A stretch of 64,000 nt of DNA from an uncultured Methylobacter sp. (lineage in GTDB: Bacteria; Pseudomonadota; Gammaproteobacteria; Methylococcales; Methylomonadaceae): NCBI GenBank assembly GCA_903832775.1, contig CAILCX010000062.1, positions 1-64,000 of the forward strand, given 5' to 3'. A program made the position numbers and the translations under genes. Shown here piece by piece: positions 34,140 through 45,112 of this stretch (within the stretch, counting starts at the first letter, position 1; the number at the start of each line of letters is the position of its first letter). The notes below the pieces were generated by a model. That model made no database searches, was not told the origin of the DNA, and saw only the letters and a list, made by a program, of their open reading frames with translations.

Positions 34140-35031
34140 GAGGATCGTTGTGGTAACCACTACTCCAGTTTAGTTTATTCCTGAGGATATAATAAAAATC
34201 ATGGCCTTCAGGGTGTAAAATTCTAATAGGTTTTGGGTCTTTTTTAATCAAAATCTTGTCGCTGATCAATACTTCAGGAATTTCGATATGATCGCAAGTC
34301 ACCAGTGCATTGATTTGCTTGGTTTGGCAAAAGCTTATTTCAATTTCAGCCGAATCGTCAATCACTATAGGCCGATTTGATAAAGTATGTGGATTTAATG
34401 GTACTAAAACCAGCGCATTTAACGAAGGATGCAAAATGGGGCCGCCAGCTGAAAGTGAATAGGCAGTAGAGCCGGTCGGTGTAGAGATTATGAGGCCGTC
34501 AGAGCGTTGCGAGTTTAAAAACACATTATCTATTTTGGTGATAATTTCTATCATGCTGGGTGTTACCCAGCGGTGAATAACAACTTCATTGACCGCCGTT
34601 TCTTCGTGGATGATGTGGCCATTCCGAATGATTTTGGTGCGCAATAAATACCGATTTTCTTTCTTAAACTGTCCTTGAAGAATCTGTTGGAGCTTGTCAA
34701 TGAGTTGGTCGGGTGAAATATCCACCAAAAAACCCAGTCGTCCCAGATTGATACCTATCAACGGGATGTCGTATTCCACGATGGCGCGGGCGGCAGCCAA
34801 AAAGGTACCGTCTCCGCCAACGGCAATAACCAGATCACACTGCTGTCCCAAGGTGTTGATTGGGCATGATTTGACTAATGGATTGTCAATGAAATGGGCG
34901 CTATCTTTGGCGACCATCACCGTATAATGATGTTGTTTTAAAAATGTATACAAGACAGCAAGGGTTGTAGCGATACTGGGATCGCTGGGTTTTCCGATTA
35001 TGCCTATGGTCTTGAAAGGAGTCTGCATCAT
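34123..35031 (-). CDS. nadK: NAD kinase
   Basis: VIAVGGDGTFLAAAR, IPLIGINLGRLGFL, TPTGSTAYSLSAGGPI. Confidence 0.97.
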   Translation of the reverse strand: MMQTPFKTIGIIGKPSDPSIATTLAVLYTFLKQHHYTVMVAKDSAHFIDNPLVKSCPINTLGQQCDLVIAVGGDGTFLAAARAIVEYDIPLIGINLGRLGFLVDISPDQLIDKLQQILQGQFKKENRYLLRTKIIRNGHIIHEETAVNEVVIHRWVTPSMIEIITKIDNVFLNSQRSDGLIISTPTGSTAYSLSAGGPILHPSLNALVLVPLNPHTLSNRPIVIDDSAEIEISFCQTKQINALVTCDHIEIPEVLISDKILIKKDPKPIRILHPEGHDFYYILRNKLNWSSGYHNDPHAIKS

Positions 35032-35230
35032 GGAATAATAATCAAAAAATGATTTTGATTATACAAAAAAACGTGGGCATGACTATGAGTATTACAAATT
35101 TATTGCAATTTAATGTGTTTGAATAATAGCAGGCTGGGTTTCAACTTATCCTGATTGAGTCCCTGAAAAGTTGTTATTCTGTGTGTTATGTCATTTTAGT
35201 GTTACTTGGGGTCTTGGGAAGGTGTTGTAA

Positions 35231-35671
35231 ATGTGGATACAAAGAGAGTTTTTATTGCTGGAAAGACAGAGGGGATTTCATTTAATCACCGACGAAATCT
35301 TGAGTGTCATTCCAGAATTGGCAGGAGTTGAATGCGGCTTGCTGCATATATTTATTAAACATACTTCGGCGTCTCTGACGATTAATGAGAATGCAGATCC
35401 GACTGTACGCCTGGATATGGAAAGTCATTTTAATAGGTTTGTTCCGGAAGGGGCGCCTTATTACAAACATGCTTATGAGGGTGATGATGATATGCCTGCT
35501 CACATTAAAAATTGTTTGTTGGGTTCCAGTTGCAGTGTGCCCATTACCAAAGGCACTTTGAACTTGGGTATCTGGCAAGGCATTTATCTTTGCGAGCATC
35601 GTAATCAAGGCGGCAACAGACGAATTGTAGTGACATTACAAGGTCAGCCTAAAGTTACCATCAATAAATAA
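35231..35671 (+). CDS. yjbQ: YjbQ family protein (UPF0047)
   Basis: GLLHIFIKHTSASLTINENADPTVRLDME ... GTLNLGIWQGIYLCEHRN. Confidence 0.94.
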   Translation: MWIQREFLLLERQRGFHLITDEILSVIPELAGVECGLLHIFIKHTSASLTINENADPTVRLDMESHFNRFVPEGAPYYKHAYEGDDDMPAHIKNCLLGSSCSVPITKGTLNLGIWQGIYLCEHRNQGGNRRIVVTLQGQPKVTINK

Positions 35672-35816
35672 TTCAATCTAGCTAAAGCGCTTTGTTTATG
35701 TGGCACCCGTTAACTAGAACTTACAAAGGTCTAAATCTGTTATAATGGTTTACATACCTAAAGAGTGTCCTGTTGGACGCTATGCATTAACACTATTATA
35801 ACAAGTTGAAATATCA

Positions 35817-37616
35817 GTGGATTTAAAACATATAAGAAACTTTTCCATTATCGCTCATATCGATCATGGCAAATCGACGCTGGCTGATCGTTTTATTCAA
35901 ATATGTGGCGGATTAAGCGCAAGGGAAATGTCTGCTCAAGTACTCGATTCCATGGATATTGAGAAAGAACGCGGAATTACAATTAAAGCGCAGAGTGTCA
36001 CTCTCGACTTTAAGGCAAAAGATGGTGAAACCTACCAGCTTAATTTTATTGATACGCCGGGCCATGTTGATTTTTCCTACGAGGTTTCCAGATCTCTCGC
36101 GGCATGTGAAGGTGCGTTGCTGGTGGTTGATGCCGCGCAGGGGGTAGAGGCGCAAAGTGTTGCCAATTGCTATACTGCCATAGAACAAGGCTTGGAAGTA
36201 GTTCCAGTCCTGAATAAAATTGATTTGCCATCAGCCGAACCTGAGCGTGTAGTCGCCGAAATCGAAGAAGTTATCGGTATTCCTGCTGACGAAGCATTGA
36301 TGATCAGCGCTAAAACCGGGCTTGGTGTTCAAGATGTCCTGGAACAGTTAGTGCTTAAAATCCCTCCTCCGCAAGGTGAAATTGATGGCCCCTTACAGGC
36401 TTTGATTATTGATTCGTGGTTTGACAGTTATCTGGGTGTGGTATCGCTGGTCAGAATTGTGCATGGCAGTATTCGCAGAAAACAAAAAATCACCATCATG
36501 TCTACCGGTAAGTCTTTTATTGCCGAAAAGGTTGGTGTTTTTACGCCGAAACGCCTTGAAAAGGAACTGTTAAATACCGGCGAAGTTGGTTATGTTGTTG
36601 CCGGAATTAAAGACATTTTTGGTGCGCCCGTCGGCGATACCATCACTTGGACTGATAAGCCGGCTGCTGAACCGCTTACCGGTTTTCAAAAAGTTCAGGC
36701 ACGAGTTTTCGCTGGTTTATATCCAGTTAGCTCCGATCATTATGAAGACTTGCGTGAAGCCCTTAATAAGTTAAATCTGAATGATGCCTCGCTTTATTTT
36801 GAACCGGAAACCTCGCAAGCTCTGGGTTTCGGTTTTCGTTGCGGCTTTTTGGGTATGTTGCACATGGAAATTGTGCAAGAGCGACTGGAAAGAGAATACG
36901 ATGTCGATCTGATTACTACTGCGCCAACAGTTATCTATGAAGTCATTACTCAAAATGACGAGGTTCTGATGATTGATAATCCGGCCAAACTTCCGGATAT
37001 GGGGACTATCAAAGAAGTCAGGGAGCCAATTATCAGAGCCAATATTCTGGTTCCTCAGGCTTATCTGGGCGGTGTAATTACTTTGTGTATAGAAAAGCGT
37101 GGTGTGCAGAAAGACATGCAGTATGTCGGGCGCCAAGTGTCGTTGCATTATGAAATGCCGATGAGTGAAGTTGTGCTGGATTTCTTTGACCGCTTAAAAT
37201 CAGTGAGTCGTGGTTTTGCTTCTTTTGATTATGAGTTTTTACGTTTTCAAACAGCCGAGTTGGTTAAATTGGATGTGTTGATTAATGGAGAAAAAGTAGA
37301 CGCCTTGTCTATCATCGTCCATCGTGATTTAAGTACTAATCGTGGTAGAGATCTGGTTGAAAAAATGAAAGATCTTATACCACGGCAAATGTATGAAGTG
37401 GCGATACAGGCGGCGATCGGTTCCAAGGTTATTGCCAGATCTACCGTTAAAGCGATGCGCAAAAACGTAATCGCCAAATGTTATGGTGGTGACATCAGTC
37501 GTAAGAAAAAACTGCTGGAAAAACAAAAAGCCGGTAAGAAACGCATGAAACAGGTCGGTAATATTGAGATTCCACAAGAAGCGTTCCTGGCCGTCTTGCA
37601 GCTTAACAAAGAATAA
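35817..37616 (+). CDS. lepA: elongation factor 4 (LepA)
   Basis: [49 protein letters not shown]-terminal [33 protein letters not shown] start. Confidence 0.98.
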   Translation: MDLKHIRNFSIIAHIDHGKSTLADRFIQICGGLSAREMSAQVLDSMDIEKERGITIKAQSVTLDFKAKDGETYQLNFIDTPGHVDFSYEVSRSLAACEGALLVVDAAQGVEAQSVANCYTAIEQGLEVVPVLNKIDLPSAEPERVVAEIEEVIGIPADEALMISAKTGLGVQDVLEQLVLKIPPPQGEIDGPLQALIIDSWFDSYLGVVSLVRIVHGSIRRKQKITIMSTGKSFIAEKVGVFTPKRLEKELLNTGEVGYVVAGIKDIFGAPVGDTITWTDKPAAEPLTGFQKVQARVFAGLYPVSSDHYEDLREALNKLNLNDASLYFEPETSQALGFGFRCGFLGMLHMEIVQERLEREYDVDLITTAPTVIYEVITQNDEVLMIDNPAKLPDMGTIKEVREPIIRANILVPQAYLGGVITLCIEKRGVQKDMQYVGRQVSLHYEMPMSEVVLDFFDRLKSVSRGFASFDYEFLRFQTAELVKLDVLINGEKVDALSIIVHRDLSTNRGRDLVEKMKDLIPRQMYEVAIQAAIGSKVIARSTVKAMRKNVIAKCYGGDISRKKKLLEKQKAGKKRMKQVGNIEIPQEAFLAVLQLNKE

Positions 37617-37621
37617 ATGTC

Positions 37622-37676
37622 AGGTTCAAGGCCAAAGGTAACAAGACTTGAACCTTGAACCTTTGGCCTTGAACCT
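37622..37676. repeat. perfect 18-bp inverted repeat between lepA and lepB
   Basis: AGGTTCAAGGCCAAAGGT (37622-37639) / ACCTTTGGCCTTGAACCT (37659-37676), 19-nt loop with further TTGAACC units. Confidence 0.9.
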
Positions 37677-37706
37677 TAATTCCTCAACCTTTAACCTGAA
37701 TTTATC

Positions 37707-38483
37707 ATGGATTACGATTTCTCTTTTTTTCTTGCCGTTGCCACGCTCGTTACGGGTGTTGTTTGGGGTGGTTATTTACTGTTGCTTAAAGCTCAGGGCG
37801 CCCAATTTGATGAGGAAAATGAGCCTATATTAGTCGAGTATGCGCGTTCATTTTTCCCTGTTGTGTTGATTGTATTGTTGCTCAGATCATTTATTGCCGA
37901 GCCTTTTCGCATACCCTCAGCGTCAATGATGCCGACTTTATTGATAGGCGATTTTATTTTGGTGAATAAGTTTACTTACGGCATACGCTTACCGGTAATC
38001 AATGAAAAGATCATTGAATTGAATGAGCCTAAACGCGGAGATATAGTCGTTTTCCGTTATCCTAAAGATCCAGCCGTCGATTATATTAAGCGCGTCATTG
38101 GTCTTCCGGGTGATCGTATTGCTTACTACGACAAAAAACTGACCATCAATGGAGAGGCAATTAGTCAGGTCTCATTGGGACGCTATCAGGGCGTGGGTCA
38201 AGGCGAGGATATGACCGGAAATGAGCATTTGTTAGAAGATTTGACCGGTATTGATCACAGTATCCTAATCAGAAATGGCGCGCCCTCGGCTGAAGGTGTT
38301 TATGTTGTGCCTAAAGGAAGTTATTTCGTGATGGGGGATAATCGCGATAATAGTAATGACAGTCGCTATTGGGGTACGGTTCCGGAAGAAAATCTGGTTG
38401 GAAAAGCTTTTTTCATCTGGATGAGTTGGGATTGGCAAAATAAAGGCGTGGGCTTAGACCGCATTGGAACAGTGTTGAAATAG
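37707..38483 (+). CDS. lepB: signal peptidase I
   Basis: FRIPSASMMPTLLIGDFILVNKFTYGIRLP, RGDIVVFRYPKDPAVDYIKRVIGLPGD, MGDNRDNSNDSRYWG. Confidence 0.97.
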   Translation: MDYDFSFFLAVATLVTGVVWGGYLLLLKAQGAQFDEENEPILVEYARSFFPVVLIVLLLRSFIAEPFRIPSASMMPTLLIGDFILVNKFTYGIRLPVINEKIIELNEPKRGDIVVFRYPKDPAVDYIKRVIGLPGDRIAYYDKKLTINGEAISQVSLGRYQGVGQGEDMTGNEHLLEDLTGIDHSILIRNGAPSAEGVYVVPKGSYFVMGDNRDNSNDSRYWGTVPEENLVGKAFFIWMSWDWQNKGVGLDRIGTVLK

Positions 38484-38604
38484 ACAGCTCTGTACTTTGG
38501 TTTTTTAAATCACAGATTGTTAATTAAATATGAATTTTTGAACTTAAAGTATCTTTTTTCTAATCTGTGAGTCCTTGTAATTAATATACCATCTGGAGAA
38601 AAGT

Positions 38605-38982
38605 ATGATTTTTTCATTTAAACGTCAGCAAGGCTTTACCCTGATTACGCTGGTTTTAATTTTAGGGTTGATCGGATTTTTTACTTTATTGACACTTAAG
38701 ATAGTGCCTATTTATTTGGATCACGGTAAAGTGAGTAGTGCTTTGACAGCGCTAAAACAAATGCCGGATATTCAATCTAAAAGCGAAGCTGAAATAAGGG
38801 AGAGTTTAGCCAAACGTTTTAATATTAATTATGTTTACGATGTTACCAAGGATGACATTAAGATCATTAAACACGGTAGCTATCTGAAAGTTGATATTGA
38901 ATATGAGACCGTTGTTAAACTGGCTGGTAATTTGAGCGCTTTAGCTGAATTTCATGACTCTATTGAGGTAGGCCAGGAGTGA
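38605..38982 (+). CDS. DUF4845 pilin-like membrane protein
   Basis: QQGFTLITLVLILGLIGFF prepilin-like N-terminus; between lepB and rnc. Confidence 0.88.
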   Translation: MIFSFKRQQGFTLITLVLILGLIGFFTLLTLKIVPIYLDHGKVSSALTALKQMPDIQSKSEAEIRESLAKRFNINYVYDVTKDDIKIIKHGSYLKVDIEYETVVKLAGNLSALAEFHDSIEVGQE

Positions 38983-39662
38983 TAAAAAAGCCTGAAGAAT
39001 TGTGTAAAAAATTGGGGCTGACATTTAATAATCCTCAGCTTTTTACCAGCGCGTTAACGCATCGAAGTGCAAGTTCGAACAATAATGAACGATTAGAGTT
39101 TTTAGGCGATTCTATCCTGGGTTTTGTTATTGCCCAGAAAATATTTGAGTTGTTTCCCTCCGCCGCTGAAGGCGTCTTAAGTCGATTAAGGGCGAGTCTA
39201 GTCAATCAGGGTTCATTAGCTGAGTTAGCTCGAAATAATCAAATGGGTGATTATTTGTTGTTAGGTTCGGGCGAATTGAAAAGCGGCGGGTTTCGTCGTG
39301 ACTCTATTTTATCCGATGCCGTTGAAGCCATTATCGGTGCGCTTTACAACGATCAGGGCATGGAGGTTTGTCAGGATTGGATTTTGCAGTTATTTGCAAA
39401 GAAACTGGAAAGTTTATCCCTCGATAATTGGCAGAAAGATCCCAAAACACAGTTGCAGGAATTGATGCAATCCAGAAAAATGGAATTACCTGTTTATAAG
39501 GTATTGACCATGTCCGGCCTTGCCCATGAACAAACTTTTAAAGTGAAATGCTCTACACCGTTGGTTGCAGAAGCCTGTATAGGTTCAGGGAACTCCAGGA
39601 AAAAAGCCGAGCAATCGGCAGCTGAGCTTATGCTCGAATTATTAGATAAGGATAGTAAATGA
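38979..39662 (+). CDS. rnc: ribonuclease III
   Basis: NNERLEFLGDSILGFVIA, C-terminal dsRBD. Confidence 0.97.
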   Translation: MIKKPEELCKKLGLTFNNPQLFTSALTHRSASSNNNERLEFLGDSILGFVIAQKIFELFPSAAEGVLSRLRASLVNQGSLAELARNNQMGDYLLLGSGELKSGGFRRDSILSDAVEAIIGALYNDQGMEVCQDWILQLFAKKLESLSLDNWQKDPKTQLQELMQSRKMELPVYKVLTMSGLAHEQTFKVKCSTPLVAEACIGSGNSRKKAEQSAAELMLELLDKDSK

Positions 39663-40540
39663 ATTGTGGTTTCGTAGCCTTGATTGGGCGCCCCAATGTC
39701 GGCAAATCAACTTTGATGAATCATTTGTTGAAGCAAAAAATCAGTATTACCTCACGCAAACCTCAAACTACCCGGCATCGAATCCTGGGTATTAATACCA
39801 CTGATGCCGGACAAGCCATTTATATGGATACGCCGGGCATGCATAACAGCGAAAAGCGGGCGTTGAATCGGTACTTAAACCGCACCGCAGACACGACTCT
39901 GTTAGGCGTTGATGTTATTGTCTGGTTAATCGATGGCTTGTCTTGGCATGAATACGATGAGGTGATCTTTAAAAAACTGGAACAGGCAGGATTGCCGGTT
40001 ATTCTTGCTGCTAATAAAGTTGATAAAGTAACGGATAAGGAAGCTATTTTAACGTTCTTTAACGAGGCTCAACATCGTTTTCCGTTCAAGCATTTAGTGC
40101 CAATTTCAGCTTTAAAAAGAACCAATCTTGATGAGCTCGAAAAGCTGATTATGGCATTGCTACCTGAGCAGGATTTGATTTATCCTGAAGACCAGGTCAC
40201 GGATAGATCAGAGCGATTTTTAGCTGCCGAAATTGTCCGTGAAAAGCTAACCCGACGGTTGGGTGATGAGTTGCCTTATGCGCTGACCGTTGAAATCGAG
40301 CGCTATGAAGAAAATCCCGGTATTACTAAAATATATGCGATTATTTGGGTTGAACGGCTGACTCAAAAAAATATCGTGATCGGCAAGGATGGCGAGATGT
40401 TGAAAAAAGTGGGGACTGACGCCAGGATAGATATTGAAAAGCTAATCGGTCATAAAGTTTATTTACAGCTTTGGGTTAAAGTGAAAAAAGGCTGGTCAGA
40501 TAGCGAGCGAGCTTTGCAAAGTCTGGGCTTTAATGACTGA
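39659..40540 (+). CDS. era: GTPase Era
   Basis: ALIGRPNVGKSTLMNHLL, DTPGMH, NKVDK, C-terminal KH region. Confidence 0.98.
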   Translation: MNCGFVALIGRPNVGKSTLMNHLLKQKISITSRKPQTTRHRILGINTTDAGQAIYMDTPGMHNSEKRALNRYLNRTADTTLLGVDVIVWLIDGLSWHEYDEVIFKKLEQAGLPVILAANKVDKVTDKEAILTFFNEAQHRFPFKHLVPISALKRTNLDELEKLIMALLPEQDLIYPEDQVTDRSERFLAAEIVREKLTRRLGDELPYALTVEIERYEENPGITKIYAIIWVERLTQKNIVIGKDGEMLKKVGTDARIDIEKLIGHKVYLQLWVKVKKGWSDSERALQSLGFND

Positions 40541-41291
40541 AACCACGGTTTATTTGCAGCCTGCTTTTATTTTACAGCAGCGCAATTATCGTGAAACCAG
40601 TTTGATTATTGATGTAATAACGCGAGATTTTGGATGGATTTCGATTTTGGCCAAAGGCGTAAGAACAGCCAAATCAAAAACGGCAGGGATGCTGCAGCCT
40701 TTTATTCCCTTGGTGGTATCTTATGCTGGTAAGGGTGAATTAAAAATACTGACCGATGCCGAGCGTTACCCAATTTCCCTTCAGGTTTGTCAGCTACATA
40801 ATTTTTCGGTTGATAAAATTCAGTCATTTAAAGAGTTAAAGGGTCTGGGAATTTATTGCGGTTTTTACCTTAATGAGCTAATTGTTTGTTTCTTGCACAA
40901 ATATGATCCACATCCCGAAGTATTTGATGATTATAGGGACTGTTTGTTTTGTCTGGCAAATTGTGTGAATCTTGAAGCGGCTTTGCGATTGTTTGAGCTG
41001 AAGCTATTGGAATGCACAGGTTATGGTTTGCAATTTGACTTGGACAGTCTCGGAAAATCAGTCGATCCATTAAAAAAATATCAATATATTGTAGGGCAGG
41101 GGGCAATTGAGACCAGGGAGGGATATTTGTCAGGCAGTACTTTATTGGCTTTAAATAAACAGATACTTACAGATTCTCAGGTTTTAAGTGAAGCAAAGAC
41201 ATTGATGAGGCGGGTTATCGATTTTTATTTGCAGGGGAAACCACTTAAAAGTAGAGCTGTCATCAGTAAAATAATGTCAATTGCTCAGTAA
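40533..41291 (+). CDS. recO: DNA repair protein RecO
   Basis: AFILQQRNYRETSLIIDVITRDFGWISILAKGVR; order era-recO-pdxJ. Confidence 0.96.
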   Translation: MTETTVYLQPAFILQQRNYRETSLIIDVITRDFGWISILAKGVRTAKSKTAGMLQPFIPLVVSYAGKGELKILTDAERYPISLQVCQLHNFSVDKIQSFKELKGLGIYCGFYLNELIVCFLHKYDPHPEVFDDYRDCLFCLANCVNLEAALRLFELKLLECTGYGLQFDLDSLGKSVDPLKKYQYIVGQGAIETREGYLSGSTLLALNKQILTDSQVLSEAKTLMRRVIDFYLQGKPLKSRAVISKIMSIAQ

Positions 41292-41382
41292 CTATTGAAG
41301 ATTAGAATGAATTTGAATAGATAGAAACTATACTGTTTACAAATTCTTGCTCATTTCAACATTAATTCAACAAATACCTATA

Positions 41383-42132
41383 ATGAATAAAACACCAATC
41401 TTGCTAGGCGTAAATATTGATCACATCGCTACTATAAGACAGGCTAGGGGTACTCTTTTTCCAGAGCCGCTTCAAGCTGCCCTGGTTGCAGAGCAGGCAG
41501 GAGCAGATGGAATCACTGCGCATTTACGTGAAGACCGTCGACATATTCAGGATAGAGATATTTATTTGTTAAAAGAAAGGTTGCACACCCGGTTGAATAT
41601 GGAGATGGCAGTGACCGATGAAATGGTCGGTATTGCATTGCAAGTACAGCCATTTGCCTGCTGTTTGGTGCCTGAAAAACGCGAAGAGTTGACTACAGAG
41701 GGTGGGTTGGATGTTGCTGGTAATCTGCTACGTTTGCAGTGGGCCTGCGATCAATTGGCGACTGCCGGCATTGAGGTGTCGCTGTTTATTGACCCCGATG
41801 AGTTACAAATTGATGCCGTAATAAAAGCGGGTGCTCCGGTAGTCGAATTGCATACTGGGTGTTATGCCGAGGCGAGTAATCCTAAACAGCAAGCTTTGGA
41901 ACTTGCACGCATCAGGCAGGCTGTTGCTTATGCGCACAGCGCCGGACTTCAAGTAAATGCCGGGCATGGTTTAAATTTTTACAATGTTGAGGCCATTTGC
42001 GCAATACCAGAACTGGTCGAGCTTAATATCGGGCATTCAATTATTGCGCAAGCCTTGTTTTCAGGCTTAGCTCAGTCGGTCAAAGACTTAAAGCGTATTA
42101 TGCGTAATGCAAGATTACAGCAAAGTGGCTGA
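41383..42132 (+). CDS. pdxJ: pyridoxine 5'-phosphate synthase
   Basis: [49 protein letters not shown]. Confidence 0.97.
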   Translation: MNKTPILLGVNIDHIATIRQARGTLFPEPLQAALVAEQAGADGITAHLREDRRHIQDRDIYLLKERLHTRLNMEMAVTDEMVGIALQVQPFACCLVPEKREELTTEGGLDVAGNLLRLQWACDQLATAGIEVSLFIDPDELQIDAVIKAGAPVVELHTGCYAEASNPKQQALELARIRQAVAYAHSAGLQVNAGHGLNFYNVEAICAIPELVELNIGHSIIAQALFSGLAQSVKDLKRIMRNARLQQSG

Positions 42133-42147
42133 TTTTAAGGAAAACAA

Positions 42148-42882
42148 GTGGCCCTGGCATTTTATCAATTAACTCATGCAGGTGATCGCGAGATTAATCA
42201 GGACTTCATGGCGCACCTTATCAATGATACTTATGCGTTGTTCGTTGTTGCTGACGGCTTGGGTGGACATCATGCCGGGGAAAAAGCATCCCGTTTTTTC
42301 TGTGAAAGTCTGCTAAAGTCTGCTGAAACTTATGGCAAGCAAGTAGCCCGAAATCCTGTAGATACTTTTGTAGCCTGGATAAGTGAAGCTGTCAATGAAA
42401 TGAAAAGGAAGTTCTTAGATGATCAGTCAGGGCAAGAGGCCCACACCACCTGTGCGATTCTTTATCTGGATGAGCAACGGGTTGTAACTGCTCATTGCGG
42501 AGATACCAGAATTTACAGAATGAATGCTGACAAAATCTTATGGCGGACTATGGATCATTCAATACCGCAACAATTACTGAATGAAGGAAAGATTACAGAG
42601 CAGCAAATGGGGCAGCATCCAGAACAGAATCAGTTAACGCGAAGTATCAATATTCTGAAAGCAGTCGATATGGAAATAAATATTTACCCAGCTATGCAAA
42701 CAGGGGAGACTTTTTTGCTTTGTAGCGATGGCTTTTGGGAATATGTGAAACCCTCTGAACTGATGCAGTTGGCAGGAATTGCTAATGGTAAGACCGAGAT
42801 TGGCAAGTTGGCGCGTTTGGCAATAATTCGTGCTCGCGGGGGAAGTGATAATGTTACTGTGCAGTGGGTAAGGCGGTATTGA
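42148..42882 (+). CDS. PP2C-type Ser/Thr phosphatase
   Basis: DREINQDFMA, VVADGLGGHHAGE, TAHCGDTRIYRM, CSDGFWEYV, ARGGSDNVTV; GTG start. Confidence 0.93.
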   Translation: MALAFYQLTHAGDREINQDFMAHLINDTYALFVVADGLGGHHAGEKASRFFCESLLKSAETYGKQVARNPVDTFVAWISEAVNEMKRKFLDDQSGQEAHTTCAILYLDEQRVVTAHCGDTRIYRMNADKILWRTMDHSIPQQLLNEGKITEQQMGQHPEQNQLTRSINILKAVDMEINIYPAMQTGETFLLCSDGFWEYVKPSELMQLAGIANGKTEIGKLARLAIIRARGGSDNVTVQWVRRY

Positions 42883-43112
42883 TTATATGCTTACGAGTGA
42901 GATGCTGTTTTTTGGCAATCAATTTAAGGTTATTGATTTACAGAGTTGTTATATGTGGATTTAAACAGCCATATACTAACAATACTTGGCTATTAATAGG
43001 CTTATTTGTACTGACGAACTAAAAAAATGTGACAATGTCATTATCAAAGTCTTATTATTTTCTTTTTTATAGGCTCTATTCCTTATCTAACTAACGGCAC
43101 TAAGGTTAATGC

Positions 43113-44963
43113 ATGTTGACACACCATAAATTTTCAGTAAATTTCATTTTAGTTGCCGGAGCTTTATTGTCTGGATGCACAACAACGCGGCAAATTGTTA
43201 TTGATCACCCTACAATACAGGCTACTCAGTTCCAACCTTTACATGGTTTTCAGGTAATTGATGGTGATGATTATTATGTGCGCTTGATTTCTGAGTTTGA
43301 TTTTAAGGGTGATAATGTTTTGAAAAGCGGTTGTAGCAATATTGGACCGTCTTATGAAAAGGGCGATTTGTCTGCAGCCATCATTTACAGTGTGCGCAAC
43401 GAAGTGCTTAAGTTTAGTCGCGAGGCTACAGGTTTTTTATATCAGGCTACGACAGGTAAGTGTAATTTTACTTTTGATGCCAAAAAATTATATTTAACAC
43501 CTTGGATCCGATTGGACTCGGGAAAGGAGACTGTGGTTGATTATAATTTTTACACTAATGCCAATAGCGATGTCGATGTGTCTGGCTTAGTGGGTGATGT
43601 CAATGCAGCCAGCAATTTGTTGGCGTTAACCGGTGTAGGTATGGGGGCAGCAATTGTCGGCCAGGTTACCGGGCAATGGGTAAAGAATAATCAGCAATTC
43701 GCACCAACATCCCCGGCGACTCATCAATCAGCCAAGCATAGTTCGGAGTCGCATTCTTTGCCTGCGTTGACAGCTTTTACTGGAAATGTTGGAACGCTCA
43801 ATCAAACTATATTTAAGGTTTACGATGTCGCTGAGGGTGGTATTAATGTCTTTAGTTCAGATGCTAAGTCATTAGGTGAACTAAAGATATATCCGGAGAT
43901 TCTGTCGTCTTTGTTGTTAAAAACTATGGCAGATGGCATTCCTGATGCCCGCGATTCATCTTTCGAAGAAATAAGCTATGCGCCAATAAAATCAGCATCC
44001 GGGGAAATTAACCTTCAGCAAATGCTCGAACAATCCAAACTTCCTGAGAAGCCAAACTTGAAGCCTGACTGGAATAATTATCTGGAGGTTGAAAGTAATT
44101 GCAGGAAACTGAAGTTGGAAATGAAGAATTTGGGTTTCAATAAGTTTGATCGTGATGCAGTGCTTTATTATTACTTGGCAAAAAATCCTGATTGGCATAA
44201 CTACAATATTGACCGGCAAAAAATGCTGACTGATGAGATGAGGCCAAAGGTTATAGACAGTTATCGCAATAAAAACTTTGCTGGTTGTCTGGCAGTTGAT
44301 GATTATTCGGTCATGAAAACAATGGGTTTGTCCGTAAATACGGCTTTGGATTGGGAGCAATTTGGTGATGCAAGTCAGAAAAAAGAGCAGTTGTATTCAC
44401 CTCTCAAGTCAATAGAAAGGCAGTTGCTAGCGGTACTTAAAAATACCAATGTAACGGAAATGGAATCTCAGTTATATCCTTTATTGAATACAACAAAAAA
44501 TGGTGAGGGCACTGTGTTGCTGCAAAATCATTTAGGTGATTTTGGTCTGGAAGCATTGTTAAATCCTCCGGTTTTGCCTGTGGTTGTCGATGCAAAGGCA
44601 TCTCCAGAAGTACCTGTTGCACTAGTCCCTGCGACAACAGTAATTCCAGGTGAGGGTGTTATCGTTACTGCACGACAATTGGCGCAAGTTGCCTCTGGAT
44701 TATCAATCTCAGAATTAAGCTGTGTACGACCTGTTCCTGATGGTAATGGAAAATATGCTGGTAATTCAGGGCTTCTATTATTTGCAAGAAAAGAAGGTGC
44801 TCGGGTCAAGGGGGGAGGCATGGAATTTGAATTTTCAGGTGGCAAAATTACACGCATTGCTTTTCAGTTATCCACTTATCGCGATTTTGAGCAGGATTTG
44901 TTGGATCGACCTGAGTTAGGTGGTTGCCGAGTTGATCCTACCTTAGTGATAAAGTTGCATTAA
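43113..44963 (+). CDS. hypothetical lipoprotein
   Basis: N-terminal lipobox LLSGC; 616 aa; no family recognised. Confidence 0.75.
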   Translation: MLTHHKFSVNFILVAGALLSGCTTTRQIVIDHPTIQATQFQPLHGFQVIDGDDYYVRLISEFDFKGDNVLKSGCSNIGPSYEKGDLSAAIIYSVRNEVLKFSREATGFLYQATTGKCNFTFDAKKLYLTPWIRLDSGKETVVDYNFYTNANSDVDVSGLVGDVNAASNLLALTGVGMGAAIVGQVTGQWVKNNQQFAPTSPATHQSAKHSSESHSLPALTAFTGNVGTLNQTIFKVYDVAEGGINVFSSDAKSLGELKIYPEILSSLLLKTMADGIPDARDSSFEEISYAPIKSASGEINLQQMLEQSKLPEKPNLKPDWNNYLEVESNCRKLKLEMKNLGFNKFDRDAVLYYYLAKNPDWHNYNIDRQKMLTDEMRPKVIDSYRNKNFAGCLAVDDYSVMKTMGLSVNTALDWEQFGDASQKKEQLYSPLKSIERQLLAVLKNTNVTEMESQLYPLLNTTKNGEGTVLLQNHLGDFGLEALLNPPVLPVVVDAKASPEVPVALVPATTVIPGEGVIVTARQLAQVASGLSISELSCVRPVPDGNGKYAGNSGLLLFARKEGARVKGGGMEFEFSGGKITRIAFQLSTYRDFEQDLLDRPELGGCRVDPTLVIKLH

Positions 44964-45112
44964 TCAGTCAATTTTGACTGTCTGAAATTACGGAGTCAGA
45001 CCTTAAAGAAGCGTCGCTTTTATAGGATAAAAACTAAAGTTGGATTTGTTTGAAAATATAATCCATAATATTTTTGCGGTAAATAATAACTACAACTATC
45101 AGGAGAAATATT

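Noticed and set aside
35771-35788. Small hairpin agtgtcc-tgtt-ggacgct before lepA as a regulatory RNA
   Set aside because: Too short and imperfect to support without comparative data.
38605-38982. Pilin-like N-terminus suggesting a new pilus gene
   Set aside because: Matches the DUF4845 protein commonly located between lepB and rnc.
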